NCBI RefSeq assembly: GCF_002741105.1
Contig: NZ_NIQU01000012.1
Location: 1 to 64,000 of the forward strand
Source of the DNA: Pseudomonas sediminis
Lineage (GTDB): Bacteria; Pseudomonadota; Gammaproteobacteria; Pseudomonadales; Pseudomonadaceae
DNA length: 64,000 bases
Direction: 5' to 3'
A model generated the notes under the pieces. The model had not been told where the DNA came from, searched no databases, and saw nothing but the letters and a program-made list of their open reading frames with translations. Below are positions 34,754-43,063 of the stretch, in pieces. Position 1 is the first letter of the stretch. Every line of letters begins with the position of its first letter. The position numbers and the translations under genes were made by a program.

Positions 34754-36442
34754 TCAGAACGCCAGGTGTTCGGCCAGCGGGCCCAGGGCCAGCGCCGGCA
34801 TGAAGGTCAGACCACCCACCAGGAGGATGGTCAAGGTCAGCAGCACGACGAACAGCGGCCCATGTGTGGGGAAGCTGTTCTGCCCCTGCGGCGCGGCGCG
34901 CTTGGCCGCCAGGCTGCCGGCAATCGCCAGCACCGGCAGGATGTAGCCGAAGCGCCCGAGCAGCATGGCCAGGCCGAGCATCAGGTTGTGGTAGGGGGTG
35001 TCGGCGGTGAAGCCGGCGAAAGCCGAGCCGTTGTTGCCGGTGGCCGAGCCGTAGGCATACAGCGCCTGACTGAAGCCATGCGGGCCGGGGTTGCCGATGG
35101 ACGCCGCCGGCCCGGCGAAACTCACCGCCAGGGCGCCGAATATCAGCACGCCGACCGGCATCACCAGCAGCGTGGCGACCATCAGGCGCACTTCGCGGGC
35201 TTCCAGCTTCTTGCCCAGATAGGCCGGCGTGCGGCCGATCATCAGCCCGGCGAGGAACACCGCGATCAGCACGAACAGCAGCATGCCGTAAAGGCCCGCG
35301 CCGACACCGCCAAAGACGATCTCGCCGAGCAACATGTTGACCAGCGGCACCAGCCCGCCGAGGGCGCTGAAGCTGTCGTGCATGGCATTCACCGAGCCGT
35401 TGGACGCCGCCGTGGTGGTGGTCGCCCAGAGCGCCGAGGCGAAAGTACCGAAGCGCGCCTCCTTGCCCTCCAGCGAACCGACCTGCTCGATGGGCAACCC
35501 TGCCAGCGCCGGATTCGGCTGCAACTCCGCCCAGGCGCACACACCCAGGCCGATGACGAACAACACCAGCATACTGGCGAGGATCGCCCGGCTCTGGCGC
35601 AGGTCACGCACGTAATGGCCGAAGGTGAACACCAGGGCCGCCGGGATCAGCAGGATCGACACCAGCTCCAGCAGGTTGCTCAGCGCCGTGGGGTTCTCGA
35701 ACGGGTGCGCCGAGTTGACGCCGAAAAAGCCGCCGCCGTTGGTACCCAGTTGCTTGATGGCGATCTGGCTGGCCGCCGGCCCCATCGGCAGGGTCTGTTC
35801 GCTACCCTGCAGGGTGGTGGCCGACACGTAATCGCTGAAGTTCTGCGGCACGCCCTGCCACACCAGCAGCACGGCCAGCACCAGGCACAGCGGCAACAGG
35901 CCGTAAAGCACGGCGCGGGTGATATCCACCCAGAAGTTGCCCAGGCGGTCACTGGACTGCCGCGCCAGGCCACGGCACAGCACCACCAGCACCGCCAGAC
36001 CCACCGCCGGGCTGACGAAGTTCTGCACGCCGAGGCCGAGCATCTGGCTGAAATAGCTCAGCTGCACCTCACCGCTGTAGGCCTGCCAGTTGGTGTTGGT
36101 GACGAAGCTCACCGCCGTGTTGAACGCCAGCGGCAAGCTCATCCCCGCCACCTGCTGCGGGTTGAGTGGCAAGCCGCCCTGTAGCAACAGAATGCTCATC
36201 AGCGCCAGCAGGCAGACCAGGGTGAAGGCCAACAGCGCCAGGGCGTAGCCGCGCCAGCTTTGCTCCTGCTGCGGGTCGACGCCCGCCACGCGGTAGCACA
36301 GGCGCTCCACCGGCTTCAGCACCGGGCTGAGCCAGGTACGCTGGCCCTCCATCACGCGGTAGAAATAGCGCCCGAGAAAAGGTGCCGGTGCCAGCACCAG
36401 CAGAGAGAAGGCCGCCAGCAGCAGCCAGTCGTAGTCGTGCAT
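34754..36442 (-). CDS. kdpA: Potassium-transporting ATPase KdpA subunit
   Basis: A 562-residue membrane protein with about ten helices, the K+-selective channel-like subunit of KdpFABC. Filter-like segments such as VTNTNWQ and TNGGGFFGVNSAHPFENPT are clear. The start is decided by GGAG 6 bases before ATG 36442. Confidence 0.95.
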   Translation of the reverse strand: MHDYDWLLLAAFSLLVLAPAPFLGRYFYRVMEGQRTWLSPVLKPVERLCYRVAGVDPQQEQSWRGYALALLAFTLVCLLALMSILLLQGGLPLNPQQVAGMSLPLAFNTAVSFVTNTNWQAYSGEVQLSYFSQMLGLGVQNFVSPAVGLAVLVVLCRGLARQSSDRLGNFWVDITRAVLYGLLPLCLVLAVLLVWQGVPQNFSDYVSATTLQGSEQTLPMGPAASQIAIKQLGTNGGGFFGVNSAHPFENPTALSNLLELVSILLIPAALVFTFGHYVRDLRQSRAILASMLVLFVIGLGVCAWAELQPNPALAGLPIEQVGSLEGKEARFGTFASALWATTTTAASNGSVNAMHDSFSALGGLVPLVNMLLGEIVFGGVGAGLYGMLLFVLIAVFLAGLMIGRTPAYLGKKLEAREVRLMVATLLVMPVGVLIFGALAVSFAGPAASIGNPGPHGFSQALYAYGSATGNNGSAFAGFTADTPYHNLMLGLAMLLGRFGYILPVLAIAGSLAAKRAAPQGQNSFPTHGPLFVVLLTLTILLVGGLTFMPALALGPLAEHLAF

Positions 36443-36452
36443 GGCCGTCTCC

Positions 36453-36542
36453 TCAGCCACGCCCGGCGGTCAGCAGCGCCGACAGCAGGTAGGCGAAGAG
36501 GCCGACCACCAGGATCAGCGACACACCATCGATTGCGTTCAT
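36453..36542 (-). CDS. kdpF: KdpF, small stabilising subunit
   Basis: A 29-residue peptide (MNAIDGVSLILVVGLFAYLL, then nine more residues) forming a single membrane helix, located 10 bases upstream of kdpA, exactly where kdpF lies in other kdp operons. It stabilises the KdpABC complex. It was found by reading the minus strand upstream of kdpA. Confidence 0.92.
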   Translation of the reverse strand: MNAIDGVSLILVVGLFAYLLSALLTAGRG

Positions 36543-36819
36543 GTGCAAAGCTCCACGATGCGGGGAATCCGCTCGCGAGCATTGTCGAAAGGCTGGCCGT
36601 AAAAATTCGATTGCCGCCCCGCCGCCAGGGCGTAAAGAAATCGTATTGATGCAGTGGGATCAGCCCTGTGGAAGGCGCTTCAGCGGCGACTTGTCCAGGC
36701 AGCTGCGACTGCATGAAAGCATACCCGTAGGGTGGGTTAGCGGCGCAGAACACCGTTCCTACGTCCGCGCACCAACCTCAAGCGCCGCGTAACCCATCGA
36801 GCGATCTCAAGCCCACCAC
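36543..36819. promoter_or_regulatory. kdp promoter region and adjacent repeat
   Basis: The gap between kdpF and the chrA stop holds two direct copies of a CCAGGGCGTAAA/CTGGCCGTAAA motif (ends at 36603 and 36635, about three helical turns apart), a candidate KdpE operator on the minus strand. Beyond it, 36727-36798 is an inverted repeat (GGGTTAGCGGCGC versus GCGCCGCGTAACCC) resembling the GTAGGGTG repeat family. No further gene is visible. Confidence 0.4.
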
Positions 36820-38154
36820 TCAAACCAACACATGCACCGCCAACCCCACCAACGCACAAGCCACCAACGTCTCGATGACCCCACGTTTGAAAGCGAACAG
36901 GGCCAACGCCGCACCGAGGGTAATCAACGCCGACACCCAATCGAACGCGCCGGCAAAGCCCTGCGGCCAGAGCACGTGATAACCGAAGAACAGCGCCAGG
37001 TTGAGGATCACCCCGACCACAGCGGCGGTGATCCCGGTCAGCGGCGCAGTGAACTGCAACTGGCCGTGGGTCGACTCCACCAGCGGCCCACCAGCGAGGA
37101 TGAACAGAAACGACGGCAGAAAAGTGAACCAGGTGACCAGCGCCGCCGCCAGCGCCCCGCTGACGAAGGCCGAATCGCCCCCAAACAGCGGTTGGCCGTA
37201 GGCGCCGACGAAGGCGACAAACGCCACCACCATGATCAACGGCCCCGGTGTGGTTTCACCCAACGCCAGGCCATCGATCATCTGCCGGGGTGTCAGCCAG
37301 CCGTAGTGGTCGATGGCGCCCTGATACACATAGGGCAGCACCGCATAGGCACCGCCGAAGGTGAGCAGCGCCGCCTTGGTGAAGAACCAGCTCATCTGCG
37401 TCAGCGTGCCCTGCCAGCCGAACGCCAGGGTCAGCAGGCCCATCGGCAGCAGCCAGAGCCCTGCGCCGACCAGCAGGATCAGCGCCAGGCGGCTGGAGCG
37501 AAAATGCGTGTGCGCCAGGCGCGTGTCGTCATCGATCAATGCCGGCGCATGCGCCCCGCCCGACTCGCCATGTCCGGCGCCGACCGCGAAGTGCTGCGGC
37601 GCCAGCCGCCCGCCGATATACCCCACCAGCGCCGCACCGAGCACGATCAGCGGGAACGGCAGCTGCAAGGCGAAGATGGCGACGAACGCCGCCGCCGCGA
37701 TGGCCCACAGCCAGGCGTTCTTCAACACCCGCCCGCCGATACGCCAGGCCGCCTGCACCACGATGGCCGTCACCGCCGGCTTGATGCCATAGAAGATCCC
37801 CGCCACTAGCGGCACATCGCCGAACACCAGATAAACCCAGGAAAGCGCGATCAGGATCAGCAGCGACGGCAGCACGAACAGCGCCCCGGCGATCACCCCA
37901 CCCCAGGTGCGGTGCATCAGCCAGCCGATATAAGTCGCCAACTGCTGCGCCTCCGGCCCGGGCAGCAACATGCAGTAGTTCAGCGCATGCAGAAAGCGCC
38001 GCTCGGACAGCCAGCGGCGCTTCTCCACCAGCTCCTGATGCATGATCGAAATCTGCCCCGCCGGCCCACCGAAGCTGATCAACCCCAGCTTCAACCAGAA
38101 CCAGAAGGCCTGCAGCAAACTGACCGGGGCGGGACGTTCAGACGAGTCAGGCAT
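36820..38154 (-). CDS. chrA: Chromate transporter ChrA
   Basis: A 444-residue membrane protein with two homologous CHR domains: the first has FGGPAGQI and LLPGPEAQQLA, the second has FGGAYAVLPYV and TTPGPLIMV. This is the long-chain ChrA type, which expels chromate using the membrane potential. The two halves are joined by a hydrophilic linker with several His residues (about 195-220). Chromate enters cells through sulfate transporters, so its presence among sulfate-uptake genes is functionally sensible. It has no chrB neighbour. Confidence 0.92.
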   Translation of the reverse strand: MPDSSERPAPVSLLQAFWFWLKLGLISFGGPAGQISIMHQELVEKRRWLSERRFLHALNYCMLLPGPEAQQLATYIGWLMHRTWGGVIAGALFVLPSLLILIALSWVYLVFGDVPLVAGIFYGIKPAVTAIVVQAAWRIGGRVLKNAWLWAIAAAAFVAIFALQLPFPLIVLGAALVGYIGGRLAPQHFAVGAGHGESGGAHAPALIDDDTRLAHTHFRSSRLALILLVGAGLWLLPMGLLTLAFGWQGTLTQMSWFFTKAALLTFGGAYAVLPYVYQGAIDHYGWLTPRQMIDGLALGETTPGPLIMVVAFVAFVGAYGQPLFGGDSAFVSGALAAALVTWFTFLPSFLFILAGGPLVESTHGQLQFTAPLTGITAAVVGVILNLALFFGYHVLWPQGFAGAFDWVSALITLGAALALFAFKRGVIETLVACALVGLAVHVLV

Positions 38155-38836
38155 CGAAGGCTCCAGCGGCTAAAAATCGACCGGCCACTATAGCCACGAA
38201 AGATGACAGCCGCGCGTCACCGTACGAAAAACCACCAGCCCCACGCAGCCCTTGTCCCACCTGGTCTGGACGAGTTTTCCCGCATCTTATCCACAGCACT
38301 TTCCCCAGATTCTGTGCACGACACCCGGCAATACGCCTCTGCCCTGCCCCGCTGTTGAAAAGCCGAGCCAAGTGATTGATTAAAAGCGATATTCCGCCTG
38401 GCGATAACGCCAGCAAAGCGTGATTGGGCAAAAACTGAACGGTCTGCCGAGGCCCGCTTGAATGCTAGGCGCGAAGCGCTTTTGCAAAGGTTATCCACAG
38501 CGCTGTTAACAGAATTTGTGGGTGGACTTGGGAAAGCCTGGAGCGGCGTTTCTCCAACGGCAAACAACCCATATGGCATTTTGCCCACGAAGCATGGACA
38601 GCCTCCCAGTGGATGGACTAGGTTCTGGGTTGGTTCTGCTGGAGTAGTTATCCAGCAGCTTGGGCTTGCCGTTATCAATGTCGCGTTTCTCCCTGGATGG
38701 CGTCGCGTTTGCCACGACCACCGACCGCCAAGCGAAACAAGGACTTGCTAGACAACAAGGAATGTTATGCGACAGCTGTCGCGGGCAAACGCGAAATGAA
38801 TGCCGATTAATTAAAAGTTACATATAAGGAAGTCCG
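38155..38836. other. Gene-poor spacer with two DnaA-box sequences and repeats
   Basis: No convincing gene is seen in these 682 bases. They contain two exact TTATCCACA motifs (38287-38295 and 38491-38499) and, near the right end, an inverted and a direct fragment of the repeat that also follows the HEPN gene (38671-38713 and 38756-38804). GC content falls towards the right, marking entry into the accessory patch. Confidence 0.6.
38756..38804 (+). repeat. Left copy of a repeat flanking the HEPN gene
   Basis: Starts CAAGGAATGTTATGCGACAG; core GTCGCGGGCAAACGCGA. A diverged direct copy lies at 39554-39605, with an inverted relative at 38671-38713. Confidence 0.6.
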
Positions 38837-39457
38837 ATGACATCTAAAGCACTGAGCAGCCTTAATGAGCGATTAAAAGATATTGATCAACTGATAAAGG
38901 CGCACTCTGCCATTACGAAATTTAACAATGCGGAGTCTGCGGCAAAAAAGGCAGGTGGGGAGCTCGCCAAAATATCTTCGGTTATGCATGCGCTAGTAAC
39001 TGACCCTGGTCGCGGAAAACCAAAAGAGGTTGACGCAATAAATAGAGCGGCCTTTGTGCTACTAACCGCACATTTCCAAGGTTTCGTAGATGACCTCCAT
39101 GCAGAGGCCGGAGCTTTAATTCTAAAGGGTAAAGCAAACGATCCTGCTGCGGTCATTAAGCTAATCAAACCGCCGCGCAGCAATCCGCACGTAAACATCA
39201 TAAATCAAATGTTTTCAGGATTAGCCATATATGAGGTCATGGACTCAATCAGCTGGCAGAAGTGTGACAATAAGTCTGTAAAGACACGCCTAACAGGATA
39301 CCTAGAAACACGAAATAAAATCGCCCATGGCAAAAAAGAAGCAATAACAAAGCAAAAAGTAACATCACTAAAGCAGTTCATTGAAACTCTTGCGAGAAAA
39401 CTTGATGAAAAAGTTGGTGAAAAAGCGGCCCTTGTTATTGGTACGAGTCCTTGGTAG
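38837..39457 (+). CDS. HEPN-domain protein, RiboL-PSP-like
   Basis: A 206-residue soluble protein. Residues 1-50 are helical and charged; 65-95 (INRAAFVLLTAHFQGFVDDL) and the motif RNKIAH at residues 159-164, matching the HEPN Rx4-6H signature, resemble the RiboL-PSP-HEPN family. HEPN proteins are often RNases of toxin-antitoxin, CRISPR or abortive-infection systems. Composition is distinctly AT-rich and Lys-rich compared with neighbours, indicating horizontal transfer. The start has AAGGAA nine bases upstream. No antitoxin gene is adjacent. Function is inferred from the motif only. Confidence 0.7.
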   Translation: MTSKALSSLNERLKDIDQLIKAHSAITKFNNAESAAKKAGGELAKISSVMHALVTDPGRGKPKEVDAINRAAFVLLTAHFQGFVDDLHAEAGALILKGKANDPAAVIKLIKPPRSNPHVNIINQMFSGLAIYEVMDSISWQKCDNKSVKTRLTGYLETRNKIAHGKKEAITKQKVTSLKQFIETLARKLDEKVGEKAALVIGTSPW

Positions 39458-39803
39458 GTGTTAACAGGCTGCGAGTTGCGTAAAACTGATCGTAGCCCGC
39501 CCCCCTATTGCTACATTGCAAGTACCGCAAGTAAACAAGAATACGCAGAACGACAAGGAAGTTTGTGCGATAGGTGTCGCGGGTAAACGTGACATCGATG
39601 TCGCCATTTTTGGAGAAAAGGAGAAAAATTGTACAGATTCATTTTCTGGACACCAGCGATGCGGGCCAATAAATAAATCTGCCCTATTTTACAGCAGCGA
39701 CTAGCCTCGCTATTTTTAATAAATCATCAAAAGCATGAAAATCTCATCAATTAATCACAGGCACTGGATAGCCATCCTTGACATGACACCTTGAGAAAAC
39801 ACA
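39458..39803. other. Spacer between the two AT-rich genes
   Basis: These 346 bases include the right copy of the repeat (39554-39605) and then an AT-rich stretch (about 39700-39800) that probably contains the promoter of the downstream gene. A 62-codon open frame here has no coding features beyond the repeat itself. Confidence 0.55.
39554..39605 (+). repeat. Right copy of the repeat flanking the HEPN gene
   Basis: Starts CAAGGAAGTTTGTGCGATAG and contains GTCGCGGGTAAACGTGACAT, about 75% identical by eye to the left copy at 38756 and in the same orientation. Confidence 0.6.
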
Positions 39804-40841
39804 ATGCATCCAAGCCACGTCAATACCCGTATTCTAAACTCAGTAGAAGCAATAGCCAAAACCATTAACTACATATCGGAATTCAAGGAGGTCAACAGCT
39901 TTGATGAGCTAAACGAGATATGCAGGAAAATAAGTGACGCCTGCATTGACATTATCTCCGGCGCTGAGACGATATCAGAGGGGCATATAAATAATTTGCT
40001 AGCCGGTATTAAAATATTCGCAAATCACTTCAATAAAATCAGCTCAAACAAAGACCTCCGAGTAGAGCTACTAGATGTAAACGATACCATTTTAGATCAT
40101 GCATCAAATTTAGAGAACCTACTACCTTTACTGACAGATGAGAACAAGCAACAAAATCTACTAGATCAGGTCCAGATATATGAGACACTACTTAACAACC
40201 TTCACCTTGATCTAAATACCCTCACAACACGCATAAACAATACCGAGAGCAATTTAAAAACGCGCCTAGGCCCAATCGAAGAGGCCGCAAAGTCCGCCGA
40301 AGCAGAAATATCAAGCCTTATGTCAGGAATCCGTTCCCTAGCAACAAATGCTTCAGGAGAACTGGTCTACGGCAACTACAAAGACAGCGCCGCAAGCGAA
40401 AGGCACACATCTAATCAGCTAAGAACTATCAGCTTATTCTTCATGATCCTAGCCGCTTCAATTCCTTTATACTCCATAATTCAATCCCTCTCGACCGAAC
40501 TTGCAATAACTGACATCATCACAAGAGCAACGCTCTCGCTATTCTTAAGCATACCTGCGGCCTACCTTGCAAGAGAGTCCGCCAAACATCGACGACAGCA
40601 GTACCTATACCAGCAGTACTCTCTCAACCTTAACGCTCTCACTCCATTTATCGCAGAGCTTGAGTCTCCCGAAAAAAATGCAATTAAAGGCGAGCTTGCC
40701 AGAACTCTATTTAGCTCTTCGCATGAGGCAGGTAGTGCGCGCGATGATACATACCCAGTAAACACCCATGAATTACTTGCACTCCTGATTAACAAACTTG
40801 ATCTAAAGCCCTCAATTGATAAATCAACACGCACGAACTAA
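39804..40841 (+). CDS. Coiled-coil membrane protein of unknown function
   Basis: A 345-residue protein unlike its GC-rich surroundings. Residues 1-185 are helical, with a heptad-rich stretch about 120-175; two membrane helices follow (about 209-229 and 240-256), then a basic segment ESAKHRRQQY and a soluble C-terminal tail with SSSHEAGSARDD. There is no signal peptide, so both ends are probably cytoplasmic. The YGNYKDSAASERHTSNQLR lead into the helices recalls membrane proteins found in bacterial defence loci, but I cannot assign a family. AT-rich codon use points to horizontal acquisition together with the HEPN gene. Confidence 0.7.
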   Translation: MHPSHVNTRILNSVEAIAKTINYISEFKEVNSFDELNEICRKISDACIDIISGAETISEGHINNLLAGIKIFANHFNKISSNKDLRVELLDVNDTILDHASNLENLLPLLTDENKQQNLLDQVQIYETLLNNLHLDLNTLTTRINNTESNLKTRLGPIEEAAKSAEAEISSLMSGIRSLATNASGELVYGNYKDSAASERHTSNQLRTISLFFMILAASIPLYSIIQSLSTELAITDIITRATLSLFLSIPAAYLARESAKHRRQQYLYQQYSLNLNALTPFIAELESPEKNAIKGELARTLFSSSHEAGSARDDTYPVNTHELLALLINKLDLKPSIDKSTRTN

Positions 40842-40855
40842 ATTTATAGCAAAAC

Positions 40856-40876
40856 CCCCGCATTGACGGGGCTTCT
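40856..40876 (+). terminator. Weak terminator after the coiled-coil gene
   Basis: CCCCG pairs with CGGGG around a 6-base loop, preceded by an A-run and followed by CTTCTTCG. It lies 15 bases after the stop codon. The short stem makes efficiency uncertain. Confidence 0.5.
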
Positions 40877-40975
40877 TCGTTCACAGGGCGAATTTCGCGT
40901 TGCCATCGATAGGAGAAAAGAGAGAAGGGGAAAGATTTATTTACTGTCTTTACAATCCATAGAACATAAAAACTC

Positions 40976-41280
40976 GGTGCGCACAGCGCACCCTACGATA
41001 AGAACCCCGATATATCAGACGCGCGAGTAGCCCCTTCAGGAGGGTGAGCGGAATCGTCGTGGAAGAGGTTGAGCGGCATGGATGCCGCGAGAGCTGCGAT
41101 GGGCCAGGGATGGCCCTTCGCAGCGTGCCTCTGGAGCGATGATGGAGCGAACGAACCCCGGCGAAGCCGGGGCCGGATGGCGGGGCGGGCGGTTTTGGTT
41201 ACTTTTGCCAAGACAAAAGTGACTCGCCCGAAGGGGCGAAACCAGAAGTATCGGTCGAACACTTAATCCAAGCGGCCACT
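40976..41280. repeat. GGTGCGC palindrome plus long intergenic repeat-like segment
   Basis: GGTGCGCACAGCGCACCCTACG (40976-40997) is followed by about 280 GC-rich bases. Their open frames (for example a minus-strand one with SMPLNLFHDDSAHPPEGAT) resemble the spurious small proteins produced by multicopy intergenic repeats in Pseudomonas genomes, as I recall them. ACTTTTGCCAAGACAAAAGT within it is a near-perfect palindrome (41200-41219). I do not annotate a gene here. Confidence 0.5.
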
Positions 41281-41359
41281 CCACCCCGTACCAAAACGCT
41301 TTCATCCGAATGAAGCTTTCGGTTTCACACTTCCTCCTCAACACCGCCTCCAGACAAAT

Positions 41360-41421
41360 CCCCGGATTTCATCCGGGCTACAGCCTCCATTCGGCGCTGA
41401 TCGCCGGCAAGCCGGCTCCTA
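41360..41421. repeat. CCGGAT palindrome followed by a REP sequence
   Basis: CCCCGGATTTCATCCGGG (41360-41377) and GCCGGCAAGCCGGCTCCTAC (41402-41421) are members of two repeat families seen elsewhere in the window. They lie downstream of the minus-strand ABC operon. Confidence 0.7.
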
Positions 41422-41450
41422 CGAACAGCATTCCCTCCAGATCGCAGGCA

Positions 41451-41474
41451 AAAAAATCGGGCCTTACGGCCCGA
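41451..41474 (-). terminator. Terminator of the second sulfonate ABC operon
   Basis: On the minus strand TCGGGCC pairs with GGCCCGA around a 4-base loop, followed by seven T residues. It lies 27 bases past the ATPase stop codon. Confidence 0.9.
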
Positions 41475-41501
41475 AAAAGTACTCCACCTTGAAGAGTTCG
41501 T

Positions 41502-42233
41502 TTACAGCACGTGCGACTGGTATAGCTCGGTCAACGCCTCGCCACGCAGGTAGGCCAGCTCCGCCGAGCGGCGGTCGCGGGGACGGGTCAGGGGGACGGC
41601 CAGTTCGCGTTGCAGGCGACTTGGCGTGCCGCCGAGGATCAGCACGCGGTCGCTGAGGTAGAAGGCTTCGTCGAGGTCATGGGTGACCAGCAGCACGGCG
41701 ATCTCGTAGCGAGCAGCCAGTTCCACCACCAAGTCCTGCAGTTTCATGCGAGTGAAGGCGTCCACTGCGCTGAAGGGTTCATCCAGCAGCAACACCTGCG
41801 GCTTGCCGTACAGCGCGCGGGCGATGGCCACACGTTGGGCCTGGCCACCGGAGAGGTGTTTGGGCAGCGCGTCGCCACGCCCGTGCAGGCCGACGTCGCG
41901 GAGCAGTTGTTCAACCCACTGGTCGTCCGCCACCCAGCCATCGGCGAAGCCGACGTTCTGCGCCACGCTGAGCCAAGGCATCAGCCGGGGCTCCTGGAAC
42001 ACCACGCCGATACCGCTGCCACGCCCGAAGTTGAGCAGCGGGTTGAGTTCCAGCCCGCCCTGATAATCCTGATCCAGCCCGGCGGCGATGCGCAGCAGGG
42101 TGCTCTTGCCGCAGCCGGAGGGGCCGAGCAGGCTGACCACTTCGCCAGCGGCCAGGCTCAGGCTGACGTCTTCGAGCACGCGTACGTCAGCAAAGGCCTT
42201 GTGGATATTCTGCAGTTTCAGCAGCGCACTCAT
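41502..42233 (-). CDS. Sulfonate/nitrate-type ABC transporter ATPase
   Basis: A 243-residue ABC ATPase: Walker A GPSGCGKST, VFQEPRLMPW, signature LSGGQAQR, Walker B VLLLDEP. It resembles SsuB/TauB proteins. ATG 42233 overlaps the stop of the permease gene by four bases. With the permease and binding protein upstream it forms a complete importer, distinct from ssuABC. Substrate is likely an organosulfonate or sulfate ester, inferred from family and from neighbouring sulfur genes. Confidence 0.9.
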   Translation of the reverse strand: MSALLKLQNIHKAFADVRVLEDVSLSLAAGEVVSLLGPSGCGKSTLLRIAAGLDQDYQGGLELNPLLNFGRGSGIGVVFQEPRLMPWLSVAQNVGFADGWVADDQWVEQLLRDVGLHGRGDALPKHLSGGQAQRVAIARALYGKPQVLLLDEPFSAVDAFTRMKLQDLVVELAARYEIAVLLVTHDLDEAFYLSDRVLILGGTPSRLQRELAVPLTRPRDRRSAELAYLRGEALTELYQSHVL

Positions 42234-43060
42234 GCTCCGTCCTCCCCGCCCTGATAGCTGTCGCGCCAGCGCAGGGCGCGGGTTTCCCAAGCCTTGAGCA
42301 GGCTGTCGCTGAGTTTGCCGAGCAGCGCCAGCAGCAGGATCGCGGCGATCACCAGATCCGGCCGCGAGGTTTCCCGGCCGTCGCTGAGCAGGTAGCCGAG
42401 GCCACGGGTGGCGGCGATCAGTTCGGCGGCGACGAGGAACATCCAGCTCAAGCTGAGCGCGCCGCGCAAGCCGGTGAACAGGCTCGGCAGCGCAGCGGGC
42501 AGGAGGATGCGGCGCACCAGCGCCAGGGAAGAAAGGCCGTAGAGCCGGCCCACTTCCACCAGTTTGCGGTCGATATTGCGGATGCCGGCGAGCAGCGCCA
42601 GGTACACCGGGAAGAAGGCGCCGAGGGCGATCAGCACGATCTTCGGCGTTTCGTCGATGCCCAGCCAGAGCAGTAACAGCGGCACCCAGGCCAGGCTGGG
42701 AATCGCCCGTAACGCCTGGAAGGTCGGTTCCAGATAGGCTTCGGCGCGGCGGCTGAGGCCCACCCAGGTGCCGATGACGATGGCCAGCGCGGCGCCGATG
42801 GCAAAACCGGCGCCGACGCGCAGCAGGCTGGCGTTCAGATGTCGCCACAGCTCGCCGCTCTGCGCCAGCAGGTACAGGGTTTGCGCCACCTGGCTCGGCG
42901 CAGGCATCTGGTGCGCGGGCAATACGCCGCTGCGCACCAGAGTTTCCAGCAGAGCCAAAATCAGCAGGGGCACCACCCAACCACGCAGGTCGGACAGTGC
43001 CGGCCGCCAGCCTGGAAGCCGTTCGGCCCAGCGACCGATGACGAGGTTGAGCGCGCCCAT
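42230..43060 (-). CDS. Sulfonate/nitrate-type ABC transporter permease
   Basis: A 276-residue SsuC/TauC-like permease with about six helices and the loop EVGRLYGLSSLALVRRILLP that contacts the ATPase. It lies three bases after the binding-protein gene and overlaps the ATPase gene, so the three are one operon. Confidence 0.9.
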   Translation of the reverse strand: MGALNLVIGRWAERLPGWRPALSDLRGWVVPLLILALLETLVRSGVLPAHQMPAPSQVAQTLYLLAQSGELWRHLNASLLRVGAGFAIGAALAIVIGTWVGLSRRAEAYLEPTFQALRAIPSLAWVPLLLLWLGIDETPKIVLIALGAFFPVYLALLAGIRNIDRKLVEVGRLYGLSSLALVRRILLPAALPSLFTGLRGALSLSWMFLVAAELIAATRGLGYLLSDGRETSRPDLVIAAILLLALLGKLSDSLLKAWETRALRWRDSYQGGEDGA

Positions 43061-43063
43061 CGG

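Noticed and set aside
32590..34803. A 737-codon plus-strand open frame
   Set aside because: Antisense to kdpB; the translation is Gln/His/Gly-rich shadow sequence without domains.
34421..36184. A 587-codon plus-strand open frame
   Set aside because: Antisense to kdpA and kdpB ends; low-complexity shadow.
38287..38499. Two TTATCCACA sequences as a possible replication origin
   Set aside because: Only two DnaA boxes 204 bases apart, with no dnaA, dnaN, gyrB or rpmH nearby and no AT-rich unwinding array. They may be chance or minor DnaA-binding sites.
38756..39605. Chromosomal-integron attC sites around the HEPN gene
   Set aside because: The flanking repeats lack the GTTRRRY and RYYYAAC cores of attC, and no integron integrase is present in the window.
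39516..39704. A 62-codon open frame between the two AT-rich genes
   Set aside because: Its N-terminal half is simply the repeat sequence that also occurs at 38756, and the rest shows no gene features.
40993..41344. Several 60-100 codon frames around 41 kb
   Set aside because: Overlapping frames on both strands in repeat-like DNA with no ribosome sites; judged spurious.
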